DNA of 21,818 bases from an uncultured bacterium (GTDB taxonomy: Bacteria; Verrucomicrobiota; Kiritimatiellia; RFP12; UBA1067), in the NCBI GenBank assembly GCA_900547945.1, contig URIT01000045.1:1-21818 (forward strand), in the 5' to 3' direction. Each line of letters begins with the position of its first letter. Within the stretch, counting starts at the first letter, position 1. The position numbers were made by a program, and so were the translations under genes. The notes below the pieces were generated by a model. It had not been told where the DNA came from, did not search any database, and was given only the letters and a program-made list of their open reading frames with translations. This document shows, one piece after another, positions 8,974 to 17,290 of the stretch.

Positions 8974-9110
8974 CCGATTCCCGCCCCGGCGGACGTAGCA
9001 GGCTGCGTTTCTCCCGCCGTCCCCACAACGGAAACCCACGCCGCCGCCGTCGCCCTCACGGAAACGATCCGTATGCGGTTGGGGCTAGTGGCGGCGCGTC
9101 CGAAGGGATC
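8974..9110. other. Intergenic stretch between left repeat and operon 3' end
   Basis: These 137 bp have no gene. The sequence includes two near-copies of ACGGAAAC (about 9014 and 9058). It may hold the 3' end of the minus-strand operon transcript, but no convincing hairpin followed by a T tract was found. Confidence 0.4.
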
Positions 9111-10580
9111 CTATCGGTCGAATGCTCCGTCACACGGCCTGCCAATCCAGACCGCCGGCGGCGTGACCCCCAGAAGCGCCGCCACCGTTGCACCCACGTC
9201 GTAGATGTTCACACTCGACATTTCCATCCCCGCCTTAACTCCCTTCCCGGACAGGAAGAATATTCCGCGGAACTCGTCTTCGCTCGTGCCGCCATGCCTC
9301 TTGCCGATGCCGCCGTGATCTGAGACAACCGCGAGCACGGTCTCGTCCGCGATGCCCGCCGCCTTTATCGCCTCGCGGATCCGTCCAAGGCAGGCGTCCA
9401 CTTCCTCGCATCCTGTGATGTACTCCGGCGTCCCCCAGCCGTGCCTGTGCCCCGCCGCGTCGGGATTGTCGTAGTGGACATAGAGAAAATCAGGCTTCTC
9501 CTGAAGGATCCGCTTTACCACCACGTCCGTCGTCGCATGTGCCGCGTAAGGCACGTTCGTCGCAAGCGTCGCCGCCGCGCAGTCCGCCGTGAAGTCCATG
9601 CCGATCCATTCGAAGACGTAGTCGATCTTCGCCTCCGGCCGTGTCGCCCGGAACTCGCTCACGAAATCTGGCGTGTAACCGCGCGCGTTCACCGCCTTCG
9701 GCCTCCGCGCCGGCACCTGCGTATCCCAGGAATTGTATCCGTGCTGCTCGAATCCGCAGCAGGTGAAGAACGAATGCCAGTTGCACGAGCTGGAGGTCGG
9801 AAGGATCGAACGGCTGTTCAGCGACCACGCGCCCTCCTTTTTCATCGCTTTGAGATTCGGCAGCCGCCCCTTGTCGAAATGCACGCCCGCGAAACCGTCG
9901 AGGCCGACCACAATCACGTGCTTCGGCCTTATCCGCGACGCGGCACCGTCATATGGCGGCGCAAGCGGGCGTGACGGCACGAACGTCTTCTCCCGTCGGA
10001 CGAGCGGCAGCGCCCACTTCGCGAATTTCACCTTGTCCCCCGCCCGGCACGAACAGACCCACGTCTCGACGATCTGGCGCTGTTCCATCGCCTGCTCCTG
10101 CGTGGGATGGAACGTGCCCCAGTTCCGCGGCTTCAGGTCCTTCTTTCGGACGAACAGCGCAAACTCGCTGCCGTTGCCGGAAAGTCTCCGGAATCCCTGT
10201 TTCGCAAGATCCACGCCGCAATTGTCTGGGTTCTGCGGCGTGAGCATGTAGAGGTTGCCGTCCGTCGTCACCTCAAGCGTCTTCTCGCCGTCCATGTCGA
10301 CGGGGAGGATGTCCAGGGTGTTCAGCGGCGCGGGCATCTCGGCCAACAGGTACTCGCGGTCGAGGAACGGACCCGTCCCCGCCTTCAGCTCGCGCCCCGT
10401 CACGCCGTTCACCGTCGCCTTCGCGACCGGGCCTTCCGGCAGCGTCATCGGCGGCTCGTCGAGGGACGCCTTGGAGGCGGTCCGCTCCAGGATCGTCCCA
10501 TCCGCTCCCTTCGCAGTCACTCCGCCTACAAGCAAACAGGCCGCGAAGGCCGCAAACAGCATTCCCGTCTTCTTCACCAT
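9111..10580 (-). CDS. Exported alkaline-phosphatase-superfamily phosphodiesterase (nucleotide pyrophosphatase-like)
   Basis: The product is 489 aa and the last gene of the minus-strand operon. ATG at 10580 is preferred because GGAAAGG lies 5 nt upstream; a GTG at 10586 that overlaps the previous stop is possible. It opens with a signal peptide (MVKKTGMLFAAFAACLLVGG). Residues about 45-200 form a domain I do not recognise. The C-terminal 270 residues match the Phosphodiest (PF01663) pattern. VVGLDGFAG supplies the first metal Asp (about 228). PTSSSCNW carries the Ser nucleophile region (about 264), followed by HGYNSWD. Further metal ligands are Asp371 and His378 in YDNPDAAGH, DH at 421-422 in VVSDHGG, and His429. 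The sulfatase signature CxPSR is absent, so this is not a type I sulfatase. It probably hydrolyses a phosphate mono- or diester outside the cytoplasm. The substrate is unknown, perhaps a glycan or nucleotide-sugar phosphate given the neighbours. Confidence 0.85.
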   Translation of the reverse strand: MVKKTGMLFAAFAACLLVGGVTAKGADGTILERTASKASLDEPPMTLPEGPVAKATVNGVTGRELKAGTGPFLDREYLLAEMPAPLNTLDILPVDMDGEKTLEVTTDGNLYMLTPQNPDNCGVDLAKQGFRRLSGNGSEFALFVRKKDLKPRNWGTFHPTQEQAMEQRQIVETWVCSCRAGDKVKFAKWALPLVRREKTFVPSRPLAPPYDGAASRIRPKHVIVVGLDGFAGVHFDKGRLPNLKAMKKEGAWSLNSRSILPTSSSCNWHSFFTCCGFEQHGYNSWDTQVPARRPKAVNARGYTPDFVSEFRATRPEAKIDYVFEWIGMDFTADCAAATLATNVPYAAHATTDVVVKRILQEKPDFLYVHYDNPDAAGHRHGWGTPEYITGCEEVDACLGRIREAIKAAGIADETVLAVVSDHGGIGKRHGGTSEDEFRGIFFLSGKGVKAGMEMSSVNIYDVGATVAALLGVTPPAVWIGRPCDGAFDR

Positions 10581-10582
10581 CG

Positions 10583-12979
10583 TCACCTTTCCTTATCTTC
10601 TACGTCCTTCAACCGCCATTTCGTGGCCATCAGGCATGGAGGCTCGCCGCGATTCTCCGGTCCGTAGTAGACCGAGAGGAACGTGCCGTCCGCAAGTTCC
10701 GCCGTCGTCGTGTAGCCCATGTCGTCGGAGAAGCCCTTTGAAAGCCGGATCTCGTTCTTCAGGTCCCAGGTGCGTCCGTCGTCGTCGGAGACGTAGACGA
10801 CGTTCAGGTGCTGTGCCCGTTTGCAGTGCGTCAGCAGAATCTTTCCGGATGAGGTATGGCTCAGATGTGGCGGATGGCCGCTGATGCGGAACGGCGTCTC
10901 GCGGACCTTGTCCCACGTGCGGCCGCCGTCCCTCGATTCGGTCATCCACGTGCCCCCCAGGATCTGCGTGCGGATCATCACGAGAAGGCGACCGTCCCGA
11001 CATTCGATGAGATGCGGCTCCTGATAGATCTCCTTCTTCCCGAACGGGACGAAGGCGATGCGATGCCAGCTCTTCGCGTTGTCCGTCGATTCCTCGACCA
11101 CGAAACCGTCCCTGCGTTCGGGATAGTTCCTTGCGTTCCAGACGTCGTGCCGCGTTGCGGCAACGCCGAACTGAAGCAGCCGCCCGTCGCGGAGCTGAAT
11201 CGGCCCGTGCGGCGCGTGCCCAATCATCGGCGCGAGATCTTTCCAGGTCCTTCCGCCGTCCGTCGACCGCTTGGTCCATTCGCCGCGCGCGGCGTCGACG
11301 AGATCCCTCGGCTGCTTGCAGAAGAGCTGGTCGTAGTTGCCGGCATAGCAGGTGGACCCGAACCACCGGGCCACCAGATCGCCGTTCGCCAGCTCGAGAA
11401 TCGCGGTGTCCCGGTCGTCGACGATGTCGTTGTGGATGATCGTCGAACGCGTCGACCACGTCTCGCCGTTGTCGCTTGAGCGCACCAGTTCGCTCCGTCC
11501 GTACGGGCACACGTGCCCTTCGCGGTTTCCTGAAAACGACGCCAGCACCTCGCCGTTCTTCCGGCGGCACACGGTCGGCCAGCCGATGTAGCGGCGTTTG
11601 TGGATCGGATGCGTCCAGAGGATCTCTGCCCGCGTCTGGTCGCGCTTCACCCCGCAGATCGTCTCCGCCGGCTTTCCGGCAACGATCTCGGGCTTCACCT
11701 CGCCGTGGCGAACGATCGTGAAGACCGGCCTCGACGTATCCGCAAAGTCGATCGCCCACTCGAATTTCGCCGCCGTGTCCACCGCGTACAGGACTGCCCT
11801 GAACTTTTTTGGCGCCGTAAAACCGCCCGTCATCGAAACCCGGTATTTCCCGTTCAGCGCCGTCAGCGCTTTCGAGCCGTCGGCGAACGTGACGTCAAGC
11901 AGGTTCGGGGCGGACGCAAACCTCAGAATTTGGGTCTCCCTTCCGCCGAGTTCGAGCACGTAGGTCTTCGCGCCCGTCTTTGCCAGGCGCAGCGTCTTGA
12001 AGCCGTAGCGGTTGCCCGCAAGATTAAAGGTCGCGTTGAACGGTACCGCTCCGTCCGGCACCGCCGTCTCGTCGCAGGTCTCGAGCCGAAGCGACGCAAT
12101 CACCTTCTTCAGATCGCATGTGCCCTCTCCGCATTTCCCGGTCTCGGTTTTCCGTTCTCCATCCTCCAGCAGGTTCTCTTCCGTGATCGCGACCATCCGT
12201 TCGCTCTGATCCGTGTCGGCCGTCATCGCGACAACAAGGTGTTCCTTCGGCGAAACCATCAGCAGCTGGCCGCGTTCACCGTAGGCGACCTTCAGCCCGG
12301 AAGGCCGCGTCGTGAAGCGATAGTACTGCGCGGCGAAATTCGCGTTGAGCAGCTTCTCGCCGTACCATGTGCCGCCGCGAAGATGCAGCTCGCCCATCAA
12401 CGCGAGATGGCGCACCGCCGTCCGCCGCCCGAGCCCGTCGCCCGCCGAACAACCGCCCTCCCAGCTGAATCCGAGGAACGTGGTGAAATTGCGATTCATC
12501 CAGAGGAGATTACGGTCCAGCACGCGATCGCCGTTGCTCGCAAGCCTCCAGAACGCCTCGGTCTCCCTGTTTGGATGCGCCGCGACCTTCACTCGAAGCG
12601 CTTCGACCACCTTCGCGTCCGGCAGCGATTCGATTTTGGCGCAAACGAGGTTGCGTCCGATCAGATCGGCGAAGAAAAGACCGCTCAGCCCGTAAAGTGA
12701 ATGGCGGTCTACGCTCGCATACGGGGCCCAGGCGCCCTCGGCGATCCGATAACCGTTCTTGAGGATCGTAAAGGCGTGAACATGCCTCACCTCGCGGTCG
12801 AGCATCCCCAGCCAGTCCGCGATCGCCGCGGAGGGGACGCCCTGCGATTCCGGCGCGGCGTCGGGCCAATACCCGTTCACCTTCGCCGGCATCGGCGCGT
12901 TCGCCTCCTCCATCGTCATTGGCGCGGCGAAAGCCGCCGCCGTCAACGCCGCCAACGCGGTAACCGCCGTCTTCTTCAT
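10583..12979 (-). CDS. Fusion of a degenerate beta-lactamase-like serine hydrolase domain and a BNR sialidase-like domain
   Basis: The product is 798 aa. ATG at 12979 is chosen because it exposes the signal peptide MKKTAVTALAALTAAAFAA; a TTG at 12997 is the only longer start. Residues about 38-270 resemble PF00144 serine hydrolases (PESQGVPSAAI, TILKNGYRIAEG), but the SxxK box reads GLSG (97-100), so both the nucleophilic Ser and the Lys are missing. The central part of that domain is also shortened. A beta-sandwich linker domain follows (about 290-440). Residues about 455-795 form a six-bladed BNR propeller with Asp boxes RSSDNGETW, RSTDGGRTW, ESTDNAKSW, ESRDGGRTW and VSDDDGRTW. A conserved Tyr (DMGYTT) and a Glu (YQEPH) occur at plausible active-site positions, but the classical RIP motif is not seen. 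The likely substrate is a sialylated glycan. The end overlaps the start region of the phosphodiesterase gene. Confidence 0.85.
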   Translation of the reverse strand: MKKTAVTALAALTAAAFAAPMTMEEANAPMPAKVNGYWPDAAPESQGVPSAAIADWLGMLDREVRHVHAFTILKNGYRIAEGAWAPYASVDRHSLYGLSGLFFADLIGRNLVCAKIESLPDAKVVEALRVKVAAHPNRETEAFWRLASNGDRVLDRNLLWMNRNFTTFLGFSWEGGCSAGDGLGRRTAVRHLALMGELHLRGGTWYGEKLLNANFAAQYYRFTTRPSGLKVAYGERGQLLMVSPKEHLVVAMTADTDQSERMVAITEENLLEDGERKTETGKCGEGTCDLKKVIASLRLETCDETAVPDGAVPFNATFNLAGNRYGFKTLRLAKTGAKTYVLELGGRETQILRFASAPNLLDVTFADGSKALTALNGKYRVSMTGGFTAPKKFRAVLYAVDTAAKFEWAIDFADTSRPVFTIVRHGEVKPEIVAGKPAETICGVKRDQTRAEILWTHPIHKRRYIGWPTVCRRKNGEVLASFSGNREGHVCPYGRSELVRSSDNGETWSTRSTIIHNDIVDDRDTAILELANGDLVARWFGSTCYAGNYDQLFCKQPRDLVDAARGEWTKRSTDGGRTWKDLAPMIGHAPHGPIQLRDGRLLQFGVAATRHDVWNARNYPERRDGFVVEESTDNAKSWHRIAFVPFGKKEIYQEPHLIECRDGRLLVMIRTQILGGTWMTESRDGGRTWDKVRETPFRISGHPPHLSHTSSGKILLTHCKRAQHLNVVYVSDDDGRTWDLKNEIRLSKGFSDDMGYTTTAELADGTFLSVYYGPENRGEPPCLMATKWRLKDVEDKER

Positions 12980-13006
12980 CGTCTCTTCATGCCTCAAACG
13001 CCATTG

Positions 13007-13027
13007 AGCGGCCTTGCCAAGGCCGCT
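13007..13027 (-). terminator. Stem-loop after the LamG-like gene (possible partial terminator or mRNA-stabilising hairpin)
   Basis: A perfect 9-bp stem (AGCGGCCTT / AAGGCCGCT) with a 3-nt loop begins directly after the stop codon at 13028-13030 on the minus strand. The T-rich tail expected of an intrinsic terminator is missing. A processing or attenuation role within the operon is as likely as termination. Confidence 0.55.
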
Positions 13028-15544
13028 TCAGCGGAGCAGGATCGCGGTTCCGCACGGTTCGAATTTGCGCAGCTGGTAGACGCCGCCGGCGATTCCGCTC
13101 GGGAAGGTGAAGACCACGTCATTGCCTTCCACTTCGCCTTCGAGCGGAAGCTGCACGAACGACGTGCCGCCGTTCGCCTTGAACGCGAGCTGATACGTCT
13201 CGCCGCCCGCAGGCGCACCGGTTGCAAATCTGAGGGAGACCGGCATCTCCGTCTGGGAAGACACGAGATAGGTGCGTGCCATGGCCTTTCTGCTCGCAGT
13301 GACCTGCGTGAACGCCGTCGCCCCTCCGTCGTGCGCCACCACCGCGATTGTGTTCGAGGCGGAGGGGCCCAACGTGACCTCTCCGATCGTCGCCGTGAGC
13401 ATGCCGTCCGTCCAGCCCGTCACCGGATCCGCCGCCTTGCCGCGGGCGTATTCGCCGCCGAGAATGTCCAGGCTGCATGCGTGCGAGGCGATTAGCGCGG
13501 GGTCCGTCGCTCCCGCCGTCGCCACCGGCAGTCCGTAACGCGCCGAGAGCTCGAGCTCGGTCCGCGCGATTTCCCGTACCGTGAACGGACGGTCGTAGTA
13601 TCGGATTTCGGCGATCCGCCCGTGGATTCCCGGCCCCCAGCCACCGATAAAGGTTCCCACCGTCATCCTGCACCCGTTCGCCGCGAACGGGTTTGTCCCG
13701 ACCGCGCCCGCCAGTTCATACTGCGAATTGCCGTTGTCGCTCAGCGCCACCGACAGCTTGCCCGGAGCGAAACTGCCCAAATCCGCGACCGACATCGCCA
13801 GCACGTACCGCCGTTCCCAGCTGCCGGCGTCATTCGGGCGCTTGTGTACCCTCGCCGTGCCGGATGAGTAATAGCAGCAACTCCAGTAGCGGGGCGTCCA
13901 GGTCACGGAGGTCTGCATCCCGAACCTGTGCTCGCCATCGTCGTCGAAACCGAAGAACGACTCGCTTGCGGAGCTGTCGCTCATCTCGACGACCGCGAAG
14001 ATCGTGCAACCGTCCGCATTGAAAGGATGCGGCACGTTGTCCGGCGTCGTCAGATACTGCTTCCTGGCGTCGCCCGTACAGTCCTTGCCGTCCGTGAACC
14101 GCACCGCCGGACGCCCGTTGAACGAAGGCGCCGCGTTCTCGTATTGGATCGAGGAGGTTCTGCCGGCGACTTCCAGCAGCAGCGCGTTCGTGACGTCGTA
14201 GGCGCCGCCCAGCGAGCCGGAGTTGCACCACCCCGTCACGTTTCCGGCGTCGTCGGTGACCACGCCCCTGTCGGCGCGGAACCAGATCGGGCAATCCGCG
14301 GCAACGAGATCGTCGCGCTCGGCCACGCGGTACTGCCCGGAACGCCACCCGGCCTCCAGCGTGAACGCAATCGTGCCGTCGCCGGCGACCGGCGCGTCGG
14401 AGGCGATCCACGAGGACGCCCCCGAATCCGTCCGGCACGCCAGCACCGGATCCGTCATCGCCGTGAACGCCGCGCCGGAGAAGGTTAGCCGCAACCGCGA
14501 CTCCGCCGCGCCGTCGGACCGCGCCACCACCCACTTGCGCAACGCCCCCTCCGCACCGTCATGCGCGACGTAGACAAGCCTATCCTCCGCCCCCGTCGCG
14601 TCGAGAGCCTCCGCCGTCAGCGCGCCGCTCGTCGCCCCCGCCGCCGGCGTCTCGGCGTTGAGGACGCCCGTCAGGACGCCCATCGCCGCCGGATCGTTCT
14701 TGAAGCCGTTCAGCATCGCCGCCGAGAACGCATAATGCGTGTCGTCGGAAACGGAGAGGTTGTAGGTCGCCGCGAGTTCGCACGTCACCTTGAAGTATTC
14801 CGATGGCGTCATCCCGCCCGTGTATAGTCGTACTTCCGCGATGTCGCCATTCCAGGGGCGGTCCCACGTGATGTCTGAGCAGAACGACCCGAGCGCTAGC
14901 ACGCCGCCTGAGTTGACGGCGCCGCATCCTGAACGCGACCCGATCACGCGCCCCTTCCGCCATGCCGTGATCGTGTACGTCGTGTCGGACGGCTGGCTCT
15001 TGCAATACCCAACCGCCACGAGGTCTGGATCGGTGTCGTAGGCCTCGTTTGTGAAGCCGCCCGCATTGAGCGGCAGCTGACCGTAGAAATACGGCGAGAA
15101 CCCGTTTTTGCCCACGAAATAGCCGTGGCGGGAAGCGTCCGTGCCATGTGCGAACGGCGCATGGTCGATCCCGGAGCTGCCGGACAGATTCGAGCGGCTC
15201 ACTACGAAGTAGACGCCGCCCATGCCGAGGTGCCCGTTCGGATACACGCTCACAGAAGACGCGGACCGGAATTCGTTGTCGCCCGCAAACCGGAACGCCG
15301 CCCCCGAGCCCATCGCGTTTCGCGCCACCGTCGTGGTCGGCGTCTGATTCGGCAGGAACAGATCGCCCGCGGCTCCGAGCGTTCCCTGATTGACGATTTT
15401 CGTCACCTTCTCGCCGGGGCCCATTTCGTAGCCGCCGGCGCTCGCACGGTACTGGACCGCGAGTTCGCCTCCGTGGATGACTGCCGCCGTCAGCGCCGTC
15501 CCGAGCGCCAGTGTCGTTTTGCACGTCATGCTTCCGTGGGTCAT
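13028..15544 (-). CDS. Secreted two-module LamG-like (concanavalin A-like) protein
   Basis: The product is 838 aa. The ATG at 15544 has AAAGGAGG 7 nt upstream. A signal peptide (about residues 1-26) is followed by two copies of one composite module. Each copy has a LamG/ConA-like jelly roll (about 27-265 and 418-675) and a smaller beta domain (about 285-412 and 680-830). The jelly rolls end in matching segments: WNGDIAEVRLY with CELAATYNL, and IHGRIAEIRYY with LELSARYGL. The smaller domains share VYVAHDGAEGA and VVAHDGGATA. No catalytic motif, sortase signal or PEP-CTERM tail was found. Such proteins usually bind glycans or form surface structures. Here it may hold substrate for the two sialidase-like enzymes encoded on either side. 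The function is inferred from domain type and context only. Confidence 0.8.
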   Translation of the reverse strand: MTHGSMTCKTTLALGTALTAAVIHGGELAVQYRASAGGYEMGPGEKVTKIVNQGTLGAAGDLFLPNQTPTTTVARNAMGSGAAFRFAGDNEFRSASSVSVYPNGHLGMGGVYFVVSRSNLSGSSGIDHAPFAHGTDASRHGYFVGKNGFSPYFYGQLPLNAGGFTNEAYDTDPDLVAVGYCKSQPSDTTYTITAWRKGRVIGSRSGCGAVNSGGVLALGSFCSDITWDRPWNGDIAEVRLYTGGMTPSEYFKVTCELAATYNLSVSDDTHYAFSAAMLNGFKNDPAAMGVLTGVLNAETPAAGATSGALTAEALDATGAEDRLVYVAHDGAEGALRKWVVARSDGAAESRLRLTFSGAAFTAMTDPVLACRTDSGASSWIASDAPVAGDGTIAFTLEAGWRSGQYRVAERDDLVAADCPIWFRADRGVVTDDAGNVTGWCNSGSLGGAYDVTNALLLEVAGRTSSIQYENAAPSFNGRPAVRFTDGKDCTGDARKQYLTTPDNVPHPFNADGCTIFAVVEMSDSSASESFFGFDDDGEHRFGMQTSVTWTPRYWSCCYYSSGTARVHKRPNDAGSWERRYVLAMSVADLGSFAPGKLSVALSDNGNSQYELAGAVGTNPFAANGCRMTVGTFIGGWGPGIHGRIAEIRYYDRPFTVREIARTELELSARYGLPVATAGATDPALIASHACSLDILGGEYARGKAADPVTGWTDGMLTATIGEVTLGPSASNTIAVVAHDGGATAFTQVTASRKAMARTYLVSSQTEMPVSLRFATGAPAGGETYQLAFKANGGTSFVQLPLEGEVEGNDVVFTFPSGIAGGVYQLRKFEPCGTAILLR

Positions 15545-15563
15545 TGTCCTGCCTCCTTTCGGA

Positions 15564-17288
15564 TTAACGCGGCAAATCGAATGTCTTCGCGACGACCGAC
15601 TGACGGTTCCGCCCCGGTTCGTACTTGACGTACGTAAGCACCATGATCTTGCCGTCCGGCAGTTGCGCGATCCCCGGATAGCCGCAGTCGCTGCCGTCGT
15701 GGCTGTGCATCAGCTTGATGCGGTACGTGCCTTTCGCGCGTTTGGTACGAAGGGCCCCGTATGGCCCCACCCACGCGAGAAAATGACCCCACGTGGGCGA
15801 AGCGTACGCGGTGTCGCGGAAGACGATCATCAACCGGCCGTCACGGAGGACGATCCCCTGGTGGCGGTCGCCGGTCAGCGCCCACGGCGTCTCCTCCGGT
15901 TCGCTCCACGTGCGCCCCTCGTCGTGCGAGAAGATCATCAGCGAATTCCCGACATGGAGATTCTCCCGCATGATGCAGCAGAGCTCTTCGCCGTCCGGGC
16001 TCCTGAAAACGTACGGTTCGCATGGATCGCGGAACTTCTTCTGGCAGATGACCGCCGGATCGCTCCAGGTGAAACCGCCGTCCTTCGAGATCGTGGAAAG
16101 GACGACGAGCGGCGAACGCTCCCGATTCGGCGGGTCGCGGTGGAAAACCGCCATGTACGAACCGTCCTTCAGCCGAACGACCGACGTGAAGGCCATCTTG
16201 CAGCGGAAACGCTCGCCGCCGAGCGGCGGCATCTCCTTCCAGGTCAAACCCTCGTCCTCGCTCATGATCGAGGGCATGCTCTGGGAATAGTCGCGGTTGT
16301 AGTGGTTGCGCGCCGTCGTGCCGGGGAACATCTTGCTTTGACTCCACACCCACAGCCGCGCCTTGCCGTCGGGTCCGATCAGCCGGTAGATGCTCGGACA
16401 GTCCACGTGAAGCTTGAACCCCGCCGGGAAACGCTCGTCGATGCGCGTCCACGTGCGGCCGCCGTCCGCCGACTCGGCCCCTTGCCCTGCCGGCCCGCCA
16501 TGCTCAATCGACCACACGGTTATGATGCGCCCATCACCCGTCACAACGGATGAGGGATGCCCTTGGTAGACTTCCGGCGTCCCCGCCGCCACGATGTGGT
16601 CGAGAGACTTGTCGGCCGAGAGATCCACGACGGGATATGCGGCGGCGAAGGCCCTGAGAGCCTCGTTGCCGCGTATTTCCGCGCGACGCGAAGCGAACTT
16701 CTGCGCCCCAAGTTCAAAGCGCTCCACCTTAACCGTCCCCCGGCCGGGCTCGATCCCGACGGCTCCAAGGGACGGGCGGAAGTCGCGCACGTTGAAGAGC
16801 CACTTCCCCGCCACCTCGGCGCTCACCATCCCATTCTGGCGTTCAATCCTTACGTCGAAGGGGCACCCCTCACGCACTGCGGTCGGGGCGTCCATTCTGG
16901 CGATATGCCGCGCTGCATCGCAGAAAATAAGCCCCCCCTTCACGTACATCTTCCCGTTCGCGCCGCAGAGCCCGAGATAGAGGTCCCCGAAATGAATGCG
17001 CGCGTTCGCCCTGCGCGCATCCGCGATGGATAGTCGCAGTTCCGCCACGGCATCCTCGCCGCCTGCGGGAACTCCATCCGCCCAGAATACGACATCCGTT
17101 CCCGACAGTGAGACGCCATCCGCCCCTCGTATCGTCCTCCCTTTCTCGGGCTGGGGGACAAGTCCCATGCCATCCGCGCGTAACGCATTGTAGACATCCG
17201 GGGACTCACGAACCGTCAAGCCCCCGAACGAGGTGACGGTCGCGCAGACCACGCAGGGAAGAACCGCATTCAGAATCTCAATTCGCAT
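15564..17288 (-). CDS. Exported BNR sialidase-like protein (exo-alpha-sialidase family)
   Basis: The product is 574 aa. The ATG at 17288 has GGGAGG upstream, placed across the end of the aldolase gene, and the two genes are only 2 bp apart. A hydrophobic N-terminus (MRIEILNAVLPCVVCATVTS) is the export signal. Residues about 45-200 form a jelly-roll, carbohydrate-binding-like domain. Residues about 215-570 form a propeller with four Asp boxes: ESADGGRTW, MSEDEGLTW, ISKDGGFTW and FSHDEGRTW. Candidate catalytic elements are a Glu and an Arg in PCEPYVF and CIMREN, another Arg in IVFRD, and a Tyr in DCGYPG. The canonical RIP arginine motif of GH33 is replaced by a GHPS sequence, so sialidase activity is likely but not proven. 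It would release sialic acid for the adjacent lyase-like enzyme. Confidence 0.85.
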   Translation of the reverse strand: MRIEILNAVLPCVVCATVTSFGGLTVRESPDVYNALRADGMGLVPQPEKGRTIRGADGVSLSGTDVVFWADGVPAGGEDAVAELRLSIADARRANARIHFGDLYLGLCGANGKMYVKGGLIFCDAARHIARMDAPTAVREGCPFDVRIERQNGMVSAEVAGKWLFNVRDFRPSLGAVGIEPGRGTVKVERFELGAQKFASRRAEIRGNEALRAFAAAYPVVDLSADKSLDHIVAAGTPEVYQGHPSSVVTGDGRIITVWSIEHGGPAGQGAESADGGRTWTRIDERFPAGFKLHVDCPSIYRLIGPDGKARLWVWSQSKMFPGTTARNHYNRDYSQSMPSIMSEDEGLTWKEMPPLGGERFRCKMAFTSVVRLKDGSYMAVFHRDPPNRERSPLVVLSTISKDGGFTWSDPAVICQKKFRDPCEPYVFRSPDGEELCCIMRENLHVGNSLMIFSHDEGRTWSEPEETPWALTGDRHQGIVLRDGRLMIVFRDTAYASPTWGHFLAWVGPYGALRTKRAKGTYRIKLMHSHDGSDCGYPGIAQLPDGKIMVLTYVKYEPGRNRQSVVAKTFDLPR

Positions 17289-17290
17289 GG

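Noticed and set aside
9111..10580. Type I sulfatase
   Set aside because: No CxPSR or SxPSR formylglycine signature. The metal-site pattern fits the phosphodiesterase branch instead.
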